Source: Paeniglutamicibacter terrestris (GTDB lineage: Bacteria; Actinomycetota; Actinomycetes; Actinomycetales; Micrococcaceae). From it: 64,000 nt of DNA. The notes beneath the pieces were generated by a model, which did no database searches, had not been told where the DNA came from, and saw only the letters and a list, made by a program, of their open reading frames with translations. The stretch is from assembly GCF_012271785.1 (NCBI RefSeq), contig NZ_JAAWVT010000001.1, positions 372,001 to 436,000 of the forward strand, read 5' to 3'. Both the position numbers and the translations under genes were made by a program. Below, piece after piece: positions 35,452 through 45,001 of this stretch (the stretch's first letter is position 1; each line of letters begins with the position of its first letter).

Positions 35452-36428
35452 GAGCCGATTCTCTCTTGGTTGCCGGGGGCCAGGAAGAGTCCTGCCGCCC
35501 CAATGATTGCCGCGTTATTGCCCAGCGCTGCGGGGATCAGCTCCAGGGCTTGCAGCGGGTCGATGGCCTCTGCTTCGTAGCCTGCGCGCAGCGCATCCCA
35601 CCACAGTTCCCCCGCCCCGGCCATCCCGCCGGAAAGCACGATGACGTCCGGGTCAAGGATGTTGGCCAGTGAGCCAGCGGCGATCCCCGCGGCACGCCCA
35701 CCAAGTTCCAATGCTTGGATGGCCAGTTCTTCACCGTCATAGGCACGAGCCGTCAATGCGCGGGTGTCACTCACGGCCGAATCCCCACCCAAGGCCAGGT
35801 AGTGGCGGTGGATGGCCGGCCCCGCGGCGATGGCTTCTAGATGCCCGGTGCGCCCGCAGGAGCACGGTAGCGATGTGGCCAGCGGTGAGGCGAAGTGCCC
35901 CATGTGTCCGGCGATGTGGTGTGCCCCGGTCTGTGGGACACCGTTAAGCAGGAATGATCCGCCCACCCCGGTGCCCACGGCCAGCAGCAGCACCTGATTT
36001 TTGCCCGCTGCCGCTCCTTGCCAGGCTTCGCCCAGTCCGTGGGCGTGCACATCGTTGATGGCACGAATGGCGCATCCGGTGCGTGCCCCCAGCTCGGCGG
36101 CCAGGTCCGTACCGGCCCAGGCGGAGATGGTATCGGTGGCCGAGAGTACGCGAGCGCTCCGTGGATCAACGACCCCGGCCGCGCCGATGCCCAACCCGGT
36201 GATCCGAAAATCGTGGGCGGCCTCGCGCAGCTGATTTACCACCGCGGCCACAGCATCAAGCACCGCTGCGGCTCCGCTGCGGGCCGGGGTAGGAAGGGAG
36301 GCGGAAGCCAGAATGGTGCCGTGCTCATTCACCAAACCACCGGCGATCTTGGTGCCGCCCAAGTCAATGCCGAACGCGGCAATGCGCCCCGAGTGTTCGG
36401 GGCGCATTGATGCTGTTGCGTGATTCAT
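35448..36428 (-). CDS. nanK: ROK-family N-acetylmannosamine kinase
   Basis: This 326-residue protein starts with the ATP-binding GIDLGGTKIAGGLV (residues 20-33) and contains GIGAAGVVDP, the catalytic GHMGHF segment, and the zinc motif CSCGRTGHLE in which the usual third Cys is His. ROK kinases of nan clusters phosphorylate ManNAc; glucokinase activity is the main alternative. The position between nanE and nanA supports the former. It begins six bases after nanA and overlaps nanE by four. Confidence 0.87.
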   Translation of the reverse strand: MNHATASMRPEHSGRIAAFGIDLGGTKIAGGLVNEHGTILASASLPTPARSGAAAVLDAVAAVVNQLREAAHDFRITGLGIGAAGVVDPRSARVLSATDTISAWAGTDLAAELGARTGCAIRAINDVHAHGLGEAWQGAAAGKNQVLLLAVGTGVGGSFLLNGVPQTGAHHIAGHMGHFASPLATSLPCSCGRTGHLEAIAAGPAIHRHYLALGGDSAVSDTRALTARAYDGEELAIQALELGGRAAGIAAGSLANILDPDVIVLSGGMAGAGELWWDALRAGYEAEAIDPLQALELIPAALGNNAAIIGAAGLFLAPGNQERIGS

Positions 36429-36434
36429 CTGGAC

Positions 36435-37367
36435 TTAGAGCAGTCCGGTGCGGGTGAGGATGGCCTTGATGGCCGTGGCCTCGTCCGCGTTCAGTGCCTC
36501 CATCGGGGCGCTCATGGCGTTGGAGTCAAAGAGGCCCATGGCCACCATGGCGGTCTTGAATGCGCCAAGACCTGCGGCTCCGCCCGAGACGCGGGAAGAA
36601 TCCGGGGTGTAGACGATCTCAAAGACATCTGCCAGGCGGTTCTGCTCCGCCGCCGCGGTGGCCCAGTCCCCCGCTACCGCGGCGTCAAAGAGGCGGCGGT
36701 AGCCGGCCGGGTCAACGTTGCCCAGACCCGGGACCACACCGTGGGCGCCGCCGAGCAGCGCACCGTCAACAACGACCTCATGTCCGGTGAAGACGCTGAA
36801 GCCTTCAATGTCGGCGGTGGCCAGCAGCAACTGGCGGAAGGAGACATCATCGCCGGAGGAATCCTTCACACCAACGATCACCCCTTCCTTGGCCAGCTTC
36901 ACGGCGGAGGAAACTGCCAGCTTCACGTGGGTGCGCACCGGCACGTCGTAGGCGAAGATATCGATCTTCAGGGCCTCGTGGATGGCGCGGAAGTGCTCTT
37001 CAACCTCGGCGACGTTGGACAGCGCGTAGTACGGGGTGGTGACCACCAGGGCGTCGGCGCCGAGTGCGATCATCTTCGCGCCCTCTTCGATGACGCGAGC
37101 GGTGGTCTGCTCGTTGGCGCCCACGATCAGCGCAACGCGCCCGGCGTTGGCCTCGCGGATGGTGCCGACGACCAATTCACGCTCGGCATTGGTCAGGTAC
37201 GGAACCTCGCCCGAGGAACCGAGCACAAAGAGACCTGTTACCCCGCCGTTGATCAGGTGTTCCACAACGTTCTTCAGACCTTGAACATCGATGTCGCCCG
37301 CCGCGGTGCGCGGGGTGACCACCGGAGGAATGACGCCGGAGTACTTGGGGTTCTTAGCGTTAGCCAC
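36435..37367 (-). CDS. nanA: N-acetylneuraminate lyase (DHDPS/NAL family)
   Basis: I place the start at GTG 37367, giving 310 residues; an ATG at 37397 is also in frame but adds ten residues with no family match. The aldolase barrel carries GSSGE near residue 45, the Schiff-base Lys in GVIVGVKDSSGDD (about 163) and the Tyr of FAYDVPV. DHDPS itself and other keto-acid aldolases share these motifs, so the function rests on the nanE-nanK-transporter context. Product ManNAc and pyruvate. Confidence 0.82.
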   Translation of the reverse strand: MANAKNPKYSGVIPPVVTPRTAAGDIDVQGLKNVVEHLINGGVTGLFVLGSSGEVPYLTNAERELVVGTIREANAGRVALIVGANEQTTARVIEEGAKMIALGADALVVTTPYYALSNVAEVEEHFRAIHEALKIDIFAYDVPVRTHVKLAVSSAVKLAKEGVIVGVKDSSGDDVSFRQLLLATADIEGFSVFTGHEVVVDGALLGGAHGVVPGLGNVDPAGYRRLFDAAVAGDWATAAAEQNRLADVFEIVYTPDSSRVSGGAAGLGAFKTAMVAMGLFDSNAMSAPMEALNADEATAIKAILTRTGLL

Positions 37368-37455
37368 GAGAATGTCTTTCTTTTGGGGGTGGAGCATTTT
37401 TTGGGGGGGGTGTTGGCGGGGTGCCGCGCATCCGCAGGTGTGTGGAACTGCGGTG

Positions 37456-37484
37456 CTTGGGGGCGGCGCGGCGCCCCCACCAAG
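37456..37484 (-). terminator. GC-rich hairpin between transporter and nanA
   Basis: GGGGGCG (37459-37465) pairs with CGCCCCC (37472-37478), and CTT/AAG extends the stem around a three-base bulge. It lies between the ATPase stop and the nanA start. No T-tract follows on the minus strand, so an attenuating hairpin is more likely than full termination. Confidence 0.45.
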
Positions 37485-37486
37485 TT

Positions 37487-38293
37487 TTAGAGCTGGAGCA
37501 GCGTGGGAGCGGCGCCCAGCAGGGTGCGCGTGTAGTCGTGGGAGGGAGCGTCAAAGACCTGTTCGGCCGTGCCCTCTTCGACGATTTGTCCCGCGTTCAT
37601 CACGCAGATCCGGTCCGAGATGTAGCGCACGGTCTGGATGTCGTGGGAGATGAAGACCATGCCAAGGTTCAGCGTGGTTTTCAGGTCGGTGAGCAGATTC
37701 AGCACCTGGGCGCGCACCGAAACATCCAGTGCGCTGGTGGGTTCATCGGCAACAATCACGTCCGGATCCAGGGCCAGGGCCCGGGCGATGGCCACGCGTT
37801 GACGCTGGCCGCCGGAGACCTGGTTGGGCATCGCCGAGGCGGCGGAGGCCGGCAGGCCCACCACCGAGAGCAGCTCGTAAACCTTGGCGGAGCGTGAGGC
37901 ATCGTTGCCGATGCCGTGGACCTTGAGCGGATCGGTGAGGATGTCATGGATACTCATGCGGGGATTCAGCGCGGTGGAGGGGTCCTGGAAGACCACCGCC
38001 ACGGAGCGACCGAATTCCTTGCGCCCGGCGGCATTACGCTTGGAGGCGTCCTTGCCGCGGAAGAGTACGGTCCCGCTGGTGGTTTCCTGCAGGCCCACCA
38101 GGACCGAGGCCAGGGTGGATTTGCCGCAACCGGACTCCCCCACGATGCCCACCGTTTCACCGCGTGAGACGGAGAAGTTTACTCCGTTGACGGCGCGCAC
38201 GATGTTGGGGGAAAACAGCTTCCCACCGCGGACGCGGTGGTGAACGTGGATGTCGCGCAATTCGACGACGGGGACGTTGGTTTCCATGATCAC
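37487..38293 (-). CDS. siaI: ABC transporter ATPase of the sialic acid uptake system
   Basis: This 268-residue ATPase has Walker A GESGCGKSTLAS (near residue 54), the signature VSGGQRQRVAIA and Walker B VIVADEPTSALD. It belongs to the oligopeptide/dipeptide (OppF) branch. It overlaps the fused permease-ATPase gene by four bases, so the two ATPase domains are made together. The arrangement matches SiaEFGI of Corynebacterium glutamicum, from memory. Confidence 0.85.
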   Translation of the reverse strand: MIMETNVPVVELRDIHVHHRVRGGKLFSPNIVRAVNGVNFSVSRGETVGIVGESGCGKSTLASVLVGLQETTSGTVLFRGKDASKRNAAGRKEFGRSVAVVFQDPSTALNPRMSIHDILTDPLKVHGIGNDASRSAKVYELLSVVGLPASAASAMPNQVSGGQRQRVAIARALALDPDVIVADEPTSALDVSVRAQVLNLLTDLKTTLNLGMVFISHDIQTVRYISDRICVMNAGQIVEEGTAEQVFDAPSHDYTRTLLGAAPTLLQL

Positions 38294-40290
38294 TTGGCTC
38301 CTTGCGCAATAGCGATGTTATGGCTGGCCCAGAAGTGTTCCGGGTGATTGCCCGCCGGCACAAAGTCGGTGGGCACCGACGGATCCGCATCCGCACGCTG
38401 GGAGCGCTCGGCGAACCGGTCCCCCATCGCGAAGGAATACGGCGAGGGGACGGTGCCGGGGATCTGGTGCAGGCGCTTGGCGCCGGATTCGATCGATAGC
38501 ACCGCACCGAGCAGACCCTGGGTGTATTCGTGGGCCGGGGCGGCGAGGACGGCCGGAACCGGACCGGATTCCACGACCTGACCCGCGTACATCACGGTGA
38601 CGCGGTGGGCCAGCGAGGCCACCAGCGCCAGGTCGTGAGAGACGAAGACCATCGCGAAGCCCAGGGATTCGCGCAGCTCGTTGAGCAGGTCAACCACCTG
38701 CTTTTGGACCGTGACATCCAGGGCGGTGGTCGGCTCGTCGCAGACCACCAGCTTCGGGCTGCGCGAAAGCGCCATGGCGATGAGCACGCGTTGACGCTGT
38801 CCACCGGAGAGCTCGTGCGGGTAGGAGCGCAGCGTGCGCTTGGCATCAAGTTTCACCAGGGTCAGCAGTTCCTCGGGGGTTTTGCGTCCCCCGCGGCGGG
38901 TGAGCTGGCGCAGCTGATCCCCAATGAGCATCGAGGGGTTCAGTGAGGACAGCGCATCCTGGTAAACCATCGCGATCTGTTCTCCGCGCAGGCCCTTGTA
39001 GACCTTTTCATCCCCGGCGATGGCGGTGCCATCGGCACCGAGGGGAAGCAATTCCTTGGTTCCAAAGGTGATCGATCCGGTGATCGACGCGGTCTTGGGC
39101 AACAGGCCCATGATCGCCAGCGAGGTGATGGACTTGCCACAACCGGATTCGCCCACCAATGCCATGGTCTCGCCCTCACGGACGGTGAAGGAGACGTTGT
39201 CAACGATTCGGGTGTCCCCAAAGCGTTCGGGGAAACGGATCGAGAGGTTTTTGACCTCGAGGATGACCTTCGGATCCCCGTCGAGGACCAGCCTGTCACT
39301 GCGCTGTTCTTCGGTGCGAGCGAGCAGTTGCAGCTCGCCGCGCAGACGTTCCAGCGCGATCGTGTCAACGGCCGGCTTGGCAGCAACCGCAGTGGTGGTT
39401 TCGCTGCTCGATGCACTCTTGCGGGTGCTCTTGGGATTCACCAGGGCATCGGTCATGCCCTCGGCCAGGATGTTCAGGGCGAGCACCGTGACCAGGATGG
39501 TCAGACCGGCGAAGGTGGTGGCCCACCAGGCGCCGTTAAGCACCAGGGTGCGACCGTAGGAGATCACGTTGCCCCAACTGGGTGCCGGGTCTTGGATGCC
39601 GGCGCCGAGGAAGGAGAGCGAGGCCTCCAGGATGATCGCATCCGCCACCATCACGGTGGCGAAGACCAGGACCGGGGCGGCGCAATTGCGCAGCACGTGC
39701 CGACCCAGGATGTGGAAGCGGGAGGCTCCGATGACACGTTCGGCGCGGACGTAGTCCTCGCCCCATTGCGCCAACACATTGGCTCGGACCACGCGGGCGA
39801 TCTGCGGTACATAGATCACCGCGATCGCGATGATGATCACCGGGAGGCTATTTCCCAGCGAGGCCAGCAGGGCCGCTGCCAGGGCGATGCCCGGGAAGGC
39901 CATGAGCATGTCCATGATGCGCATGATGGTTTCATTGGCCCACTTGGCGCTGGTGGCGGCCAGGGCGCCGAGCAGTCCGCCGACCACCAGGGCCAGGGCC
40001 ACGGCGCCGATGCCGATCAGCATCGAGGAGCGCGCCCCAAAGAGCAGGCGGGAGAGGATGTCGCGGCCCAGACGGTCGGTGCCGAAGAGGTGCTCGGGAC
40101 CCGGTCGCTGGGCGGGGATGCCGGTAGCCAGCGGGTCGTGCGGGGCCAGCAGCGGGGCAAGGATGGCGGCCAGAGAGATCAGCACCAAGAAGACCAGGGA
40201 AATCTTGGAACCCAGTGGCAGCGAGGTAAAGCGCGTGGTGCCCGAGCTCAGTCGAGTCACGAGTCCGTTACGGGGGGCGAGGGAAGTCAT
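38290..40290 (-). CDS. siaG: Fused ABC permease-ATPase of the sialic acid uptake system
   Basis: This 666-residue protein joins an OppC-type permease (residues about 25-290, with the EAA loop GASRFHILGRHVLRN) to an OppD-type ATPase (from about 345). The ATPase has Walker A GESGCGKSITSL, signature LSGGQRQRVLIA, Walker B VVCDEPTTALD and the usual oligopeptide-transporter C-terminal extension (IPGTVPSPYSF). Fusions of this kind are known in the C. glutamicum sialic acid transporter. It starts five bases after the partner permease. Confidence 0.88.
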   Translation of the reverse strand: MTSLAPRNGLVTRLSSGTTRFTSLPLGSKISLVFLVLISLAAILAPLLAPHDPLATGIPAQRPGPEHLFGTDRLGRDILSRLLFGARSSMLIGIGAVALALVVGGLLGALAATSAKWANETIMRIMDMLMAFPGIALAAALLASLGNSLPVIIIAIAVIYVPQIARVVRANVLAQWGEDYVRAERVIGASRFHILGRHVLRNCAAPVLVFATVMVADAIILEASLSFLGAGIQDPAPSWGNVISYGRTLVLNGAWWATTFAGLTILVTVLALNILAEGMTDALVNPKSTRKSASSSETTTAVAAKPAVDTIALERLRGELQLLARTEEQRSDRLVLDGDPKVILEVKNLSIRFPERFGDTRIVDNVSFTVREGETMALVGESGCGKSITSLAIMGLLPKTASITGSITFGTKELLPLGADGTAIAGDEKVYKGLRGEQIAMVYQDALSSLNPSMLIGDQLRQLTRRGGRKTPEELLTLVKLDAKRTLRSYPHELSGGQRQRVLIAMALSRSPKLVVCDEPTTALDVTVQKQVVDLLNELRESLGFAMVFVSHDLALVASLAHRVTVMYAGQVVESGPVPAVLAAPAHEYTQGLLGAVLSIESGAKRLHQIPGTVPSPYSFAMGDRFAERSQRADADPSVPTDFVPAGNHPEHFWASHNIAIAQGAK

Positions 40291-40295
40291 GAGGG

Positions 40296-41252
40296 TCAGA
40301 CCGTCCTGATGCGGGGGTTGATAAGCAGGTAAAGCATGTCGACGAGGATGTTGACCAGCACGAAGGTGATCGCGATGGTGAGCACCACGCCCTGGACCAG
40401 GTTGACGTCGGAGTTGGTGATGCCATTCATGATCAGCTGCCCCATACCGGGCAGGGAGAAGATCATTTCAATCACCACGGCGCCGCCGAGCAGGTAGCCG
40501 ATGCGCAGGCCCAACACGGTGACCGGGGTGACCAGCGCATTACGCAGCACGTTGCGGGTGAGTACCTCGCCGCGTGGCACGCCGTTGCCGATGGCCGTGC
40601 GGACGTAGTCCTTGTCCAGTTCCTCCACCATCGAGGTACGCACCACGCGAATCAGCGAGGCGGAGACCGGGATGGCCAGCGCCAGGGCCGGCAGGGTCAT
40701 GTGCATAAACCAGCCACCGATGCCGCTGCCCATGGGTGCGGATCCACCGGAGGGGAAGATCGGGCTTTTGCCCAGCGCCAGCCACTGGATCAGCAGGATG
40801 CCGAGCCAGAAGGAGGGGGTGGCCACGGCGGCGATGGAGAAGATGCGCACCAGCTGGTCGGGCAGCCGGTCGCGATACAGGGCGCCCAGGACACCGAAGA
40901 CCAGCGAGATCACCACGGCGATCAGCACACCATAAAAGGTCAGCTGCAGCGTCAGCGGGAAGGCGTTGAAGATCATCTCCGTCACCGGGCGGGCCGGTGG
41001 GGTGGTCTTGCCGAAGTCGAGGGTCAGCAGTCGGCCCAGGAAGGAGACATATTGCAGGACCAGGGGCTTGTTCAGCCCGCGTTCTTCGCGGTAGGCCTCC
41101 TTGGCTGCATCGGAGGCACCCTCGCCCAGGGCGGAGGTGGCTTCGTCGCCGGGAGAAAGTTTGAGGATGACAAAAACTAGGAAGGTGATTCCCAGGATCA
41201 TCACGGGCAGGACAGCTATGCGGCGCAACAGCAACCGTAGGAGGGTTCCCAC
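40296..41252 (-). CDS. siaF: ABC permease (OppB type) of the sialic acid uptake system
   Basis: This 318-residue protein has about six membrane segments, the N-terminal OppB signature (RIAVLPVMILGITFLVFV) and an EAA loop (NGVPRGEVLTRNVLRNA). It follows the binding-protein gene after a strong hairpin (41299-41338), which would favour higher binding-protein levels. Confidence 0.87.
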   Translation of the reverse strand: MGTLLRLLLRRIAVLPVMILGITFLVFVILKLSPGDEATSALGEGASDAAKEAYREERGLNKPLVLQYVSFLGRLLTLDFGKTTPPARPVTEMIFNAFPLTLQLTFYGVLIAVVISLVFGVLGALYRDRLPDQLVRIFSIAAVATPSFWLGILLIQWLALGKSPIFPSGGSAPMGSGIGGWFMHMTLPALALAIPVSASLIRVVRTSMVEELDKDYVRTAIGNGVPRGEVLTRNVLRNALVTPVTVLGLRIGYLLGGAVVIEMIFSLPGMGQLIMNGITNSDVNLVQGVVLTIAITFVLVNILVDMLYLLINPRIRTV

Positions 41253-41298
41253 GAAAGAACTCCGATGGATAGAGGGTGGTGCGGGTGATCAAGAAGGC

Positions 41299-41338
41299 GC
41301 AAGCGGGCGCGCGCTTGGGAGAGAACGCGCCCGCTTGC
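41299..41338 (-). terminator. Hairpin after the binding-protein gene
   Basis: GCAAGCGGGCGCG (41299-41311) pairs perfectly with CGCGCCCGCTTGC (41326-41338) around a 14-base loop. It lies just downstream of the substrate-binding protein on the minus strand. Without a T-tract it fits the mRNA-stabilising or attenuating hairpins often found at this place. Confidence 0.65.
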
Positions 41339-41345
41339 CGGGAGC

Positions 41346-42953
41346 CTAGGCCTTCGGGGCTACGCCAACGAAGGAGACGCCCGTGGTCGGCAGCGGCTTA
41401 AAGCCATCCAGCTTGTCCGGGTTCCAGGCGGTGGGCAGCTGACGGTGGAAGACCGGGTAGAGCGGCACTTCGTCGGCGAGCAGGTTGATCGCCTGCGTCC
41501 AGGCCGCAACCGCGCCCTTCTCGTCCTTGGCCTTCACCGCGGTGTCGAGCATGCCCTGCAGCTTCTTGTACTCGGCGCTGGTGGACCAGCGGAAGCGCTT
41601 GGTGGGCCAGACATCGCCACGGTAGAACCAGCTCAGGAGCAGATCGAGGTCGTTACCGAAGACCGAGGGGTCACCGGGGGCAGCAACCACCTTGAACTTT
41701 CCGGTGTCAACGTAGTCGGTGTACAGGGACCCGGACTGCAGGTTCTGCATGGTGACCTTGACGCCGGGCAGCTTGTTCCAGGATTCGAGCAACAGCGGTG
41801 CCACGTCCTTCACCCAGGAGGTGTCGGTGGTGAGCAGCTCAAATTCGAGGCTGGTGACGCCGGCTTCCTTGAGCAGGGACTCGGCCTTGGCCGCGTCGTA
41901 GGCGAAGGTGGTGGCGGCCTTGACGTACTGCGGGTGGGTGTCCTGCACGTAGGAGGTGGCCGCCTTGGCGTTGCCCAGCAGCGCACGATCGATGATCGTC
42001 TGGGTGTCGGTGGCGTAGTGGAAGGCCTGACGCACGCGCTTGTCGGCAAACGGACCCGATTCGCAGTTGAACATCAGGAAGAGCAGGCCGAACGACTGTA
42101 CGGCTTCGACGGTCATCTTGGACTTCAGGCGATCAACGTCCAGGTACGGGACATCCTCGATGACCGAGACGCGGCCCGATTCTGCGGCGGTGACGCGGGC
42201 CGCGGCATCCGAGAGCAGGTACCAGATCATGTCGTTGGCCTTGGCCGGGTAGGCACCGTTGTAGTCGTCGAACTTCGCGAAGACAATCTTGTCGTCCTTG
42301 GTCGCGGAGACCAACTTGTACGGGCCCGAGCCCACCGGGGCCGCGTCAAACGCTGGCTGGTCGGCGGAGGCGAGCTTCTTCGGGACGATCTTGACCACGG
42401 AGATGCGGGTGGCGAACAGCGGGAAGGCGTAGTTCAGGGTGAAGACGACGGTGTCTTCCCCCTTAGCCTTGACCGACTTGATGAACGGGACAAACTGCGC
42501 GAAGAGCGAGGCGTTTTTGGTGTCTGTCACGCGATCGAAGGAGTAAATGACGTCGTCGACGGTGACGGGATCGCCATTGTGGAACTTGGCACCCGAGCGC
42601 AGTGTGACCTCCCAGGTGGTGTCGTTCACCTGCTTCGGATCGGCCTTGGCCAGGGCCAGGTACGGTTCGCGGGTTGCCGGGTGAAGATCAACAAGACCCT
42701 CGAAGATGTGCATATTGGCGGCGAACGGGGTGGCACCCGAGGAGGTCATCGGGTCAAAACCTGTTGACAGCGCGTAGGAGATGCCGGCTTCAAGCAGCGT
42801 CGTGGACCCGGCACCGGTGGCACCGGTAGTCGTGGACGGGCTAGAGCAGGCGGCGACGGTTGCCGAGAAGGCGGCAGCGGCACCGAGCATGCCCGTCAGC
42901 TTCAGAAATTCACGACGGCCACGGGGCTTGCTGGCCAAATCCTTGAGGGTCAT
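41346..42953 (-). CDS. siaE: Substrate-binding lipoprotein (SBP_bac_5) of the sialic acid uptake system
   Basis: The ATG at 42953 is preceded by AAAGAG. The 535-residue protein has a twin-arginine-like signal ([11 protein letters not shown], residues 12-22), a hydrophobic stretch and a lipobox AAC at about 34-36, so it is a lipoprotein possibly exported by Tat. The mature part matches the oligopeptide-binding family ([20 protein letters not shown] at about 113-132, truncated here to key residues). The nan context implies a sialic acid ligand. Confidence 0.85.
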   Translation of the reverse strand: MTLKDLASKPRGRREFLKLTGMLGAAAAFSATVAACSSPSTTTGATGAGSTTLLEAGISYALSTGFDPMTSSGATPFAANMHIFEGLVDLHPATREPYLALAKADPKQVNDTTWEVTLRSGAKFHNGDPVTVDDVIYSFDRVTDTKNASLFAQFVPFIKSVKAKGEDTVVFTLNYAFPLFATRISVVKIVPKKLASADQPAFDAAPVGSGPYKLVSATKDDKIVFAKFDDYNGAYPAKANDMIWYLLSDAAARVTAAESGRVSVIEDVPYLDVDRLKSKMTVEAVQSFGLLFLMFNCESGPFADKRVRQAFHYATDTQTIIDRALLGNAKAATSYVQDTHPQYVKAATTFAYDAAKAESLLKEAGVTSLEFELLTTDTSWVKDVAPLLLESWNKLPGVKVTMQNLQSGSLYTDYVDTGKFKVVAAPGDPSVFGNDLDLLLSWFYRGDVWPTKRFRWSTSAEYKKLQGMLDTAVKAKDEKGAVAAWTQAINLLADEVPLYPVFHRQLPTAWNPDKLDGFKPLPTTGVSFVGVAPKA

Positions 42954-42991
42954 TTTAAATCTCTTTCGTTTCCAGTTCCGGAAAAGTGGGA

Positions 42992-43048
42992 CGTAGGATG
43001 TCCTACGCCATGCATTAGACTGTAAGCGTGATCACCAATGAACGTCAA
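42992..43048 (-). promoter_or_regulatory. nan operon promoter with NanR-type operator
   Basis: CGTAGGATGTCCTACG (42992-43007) is a perfect 7-2-7 palindrome, a typical FCD-GntR site. On the minus strand a candidate -35 TTGACG (43048-43043) and -10 TTACAG (43025-43020), 17 bases apart, put the palindrome at about +6 to +21, where a bound repressor would block transcription. Confidence 0.65.
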
Positions 43049-43137
43049 CCACATCACACAAAAAACCTCGCACCGCAAGGAAAAGTTTTCAGCACACAGA
43101 TCTCGGCACTTCATACGAAAGAGGCACCAACCTGCTC

Positions 43138-43887
43138 ATGAACAGCCCTCGTAGCCCCCGCCTTGATGCCCACGCACGTTTGCGGGCACTGACCGGCGAT
43201 ATCACCGATCTCATCCTTGAACGTGGACTATTGCCGGGCGACGCGATGCCCACGGAACAGGACCTCATTGCGGAACTCGGCGTGGGAAGAAATACGCTGC
43301 GCGAGGCGCTGAAGGTGCTTCAGGCCCAGGGCGTGGTGGAGATTCGACACGGCTTCGGCATGTTTGTGGCCGCCGAGAATCTAGTGGCGCTGGCGGACTC
43401 GCTGACCTTCCGCGGACAGATGTCCCTGCGGCACAAGGGGCACGAGGCCAATGAGCTGGTGGATGTGCGCCAGGCACTGGAGGCCGGTCTGGTCGGTTCC
43501 GCCATCATCGCGATGACGGATGATCAGCTCGAAAAGCTGGAGGACGTGGTGCGCGCCATGGAGAGTCTTGCCGCGGCCGGTGAAGTGTTCATCGAGCAAG
43601 ACAAGGATTTTCACCGGTTGCTCTTTGAACCGCTGAACAACCAGCTGCTCAGCGACCTCTTGGGTGTCTTCTGGGAGGTCTACCGCAGCATCCACCGCGG
43701 CATTGGCACCCAGGTCCCGACCAACGCGACGTTGATCGAAACGGCTCAGGCGCATCGTGATTTGCTCGAGGCGGTCCGCAATGAAGATCAGACGCTGGCC
43801 AGCGATCTGCTCGGGCGGCACTTCGACGGCATCCGCGCCAGACTCGCGAACTTCAGCTGGGATTCGGGAAACTCAGTGCCCAAGTAG
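43138..43887 (+). CDS. nanR: GntR/FCD-family regulator of the nan cluster
   Basis: This 249-residue protein has an N-terminal winged helix (AELGVGRNTLREALKVLQAQG, shortened: key helix GRNTLREAL at about 46-54) and a helical FCD effector domain with metal-binding His residues (FHRLLFEPLN, QAHRDLLEAV). It is divergent from the transporter operon, whose operator lies between them. The ligand is presumably a sialic acid or ManNAc-6-phosphate. Confidence 0.85.
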   Translation: MNSPRSPRLDAHARLRALTGDITDLILERGLLPGDAMPTEQDLIAELGVGRNTLREALKVLQAQGVVEIRHGFGMFVAAENLVALADSLTFRGQMSLRHKGHEANELVDVRQALEAGLVGSAIIAMTDDQLEKLEDVVRAMESLAAAGEVFIEQDKDFHRLLFEPLNNQLLSDLLGVFWEVYRSIHRGIGTQVPTNATLIETAQAHRDLLEAVRNEDQTLASDLLGRHFDGIRARLANFSWDSGNSVPK

Positions 43888-43925
43888 GCATGGTTTTTGC
43901 GGCGTCGCGGGATCATGCTTGGTTC

Positions 43926-44306
43926 ATGACAACGTTGAACCACAGCGCCGTGTTTGTGGAAGCGACACGTGCCGATATCCACCAGTTGGTCCGCACCATG
44001 GTTGACGCCATTGGCGCACCTCTGGTCCAGATTCTCTCCGGTGCCAAGGACAACACCGCGCCGCACCGCTGGGCGCATCCCGAAAGCACCGAACCCGACA
44101 CGCTGACCGAAGAACGCCTCCGCCTGGGCTACCGGGTGTGGCTAACGCTGCAGGCGGCCGAGGACCGCGATGGCGCACTGACCTGGCTTCGGGACAAGAA
44201 TCCGGTCCTAGATGACGAACGGCCCGTGGATTTCATTTATCAGCAGCACGCCCAGCAGGTGGTGCACGCCGCGGAGTCTTGGGTCAGTGGCACGCCTACC
44301 CGCTGA
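43926..44306 (+). CDS. MbcA/ParS/Xre antitoxin C-terminal-domain-like protein, orphan
   Basis: I start at ATG 43926, giving 126 residues. The C-terminal 60 residues follow the toxin-binding DUF2384 pattern of MbcA/ParS antitoxins: ALTWLRDKNPVLDDERPVDF, then a helix with QQVVHAAESWV. The N-terminal part does not show a clear helix-turn-helix. No RES-domain toxin is next to it; the neighbours are nanR and a convergent thioesterase one base away. Such orphans are common in actinobacteria. Confidence 0.6.
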   Translation: MTTLNHSAVFVEATRADIHQLVRTMVDAIGAPLVQILSGAKDNTAPHRWAHPESTEPDTLTEERLRLGYRVWLTLQAAEDRDGALTWLRDKNPVLDDERPVDFIYQQHAQQVVHAAESWVSGTPTR

Positions 44307-44307
44307 T

Positions 44308-44856
44308 TTAGCGCCAGAGATGTGGGGCCGGGCGGCGCGTCCCGGGAAGCGCGGTCTCATCACGCCAACGCTGGACCCAGTCGGGAAGCACCCGATCATT
44401 CGGGAGTTCAACGCCCAGCTGGCGCAGAATCTCTTCGTTGGCGACCGGGCCCTCTTTTGACAGCAGCCGCGTGGCGATGGTCGCCTGCACGTAGATTTCG
44501 CCGTTGACGACCATCCGCTGTTCGAAGTAGATGCACTTATCGTCAATGCCCAAGATTCGTGTTTCTTGGGTGAACTTCTGGTTGAACACCACGGACTTGC
44601 GGAAGGTGATGGTCTCGGCCTGCACCACCGGCGTCCATTTGTTTTTTTTCATCAAATCCCAGGTCCCAGAACGGACCATGAGATCAAATCGCCCCAGGTC
44701 GAAGAGGGAGAAATACATACCGTTGTTGATATGACCGGCAATATCGATGTCGGTCAGCAGCGCCCGCATGGGCACCGACGAGAGATCAAACATGGAGAGC
44801 TTGGGGCGCTTGCGTGCGGTGGCGATCAGGAGCAGAAGACGAAAGATTGCGTGCAT
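44308..44856 (-). CDS. THEM6-like thioesterase (hotdog fold)
   Basis: I start at ATG 44856; an ATG at 44892 is also in frame. The 182-residue product has the THEM6/4HBT pattern: a hydrophobic first helix, then DIDIAGHINNGMYFSLFDLGR with the central helix and Asn-Asn, a VQAETITFRK strand and FEQRMVV. The first 20 residues could be a membrane anchor. Substrate is probably an acyl thioester. Confidence 0.78.
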   Translation of the reverse strand: MHAIFRLLLLIATARKRPKLSMFDLSSVPMRALLTDIDIAGHINNGMYFSLFDLGRFDLMVRSGTWDLMKKNKWTPVVQAETITFRKSVVFNQKFTQETRILGIDDKCIYFEQRMVVNGEIYVQATIATRLLSKEGPVANEEILRQLGVELPNDRVLPDWVQRWRDETALPGTRRPAPHLWR

Positions 44857-45001
44857 GAAGCCAACCCTACTCGTTGGTAACTTAGCTGTCACCCATTATT
44901 CAACATGCTAGTGATTGACTTTATTCAATGAGTTGCCCCATGATTAGACGGGGAACACCACCGTATTCCCCACCATCACCAGCATCCTCAGGATCACCAT
45001 C

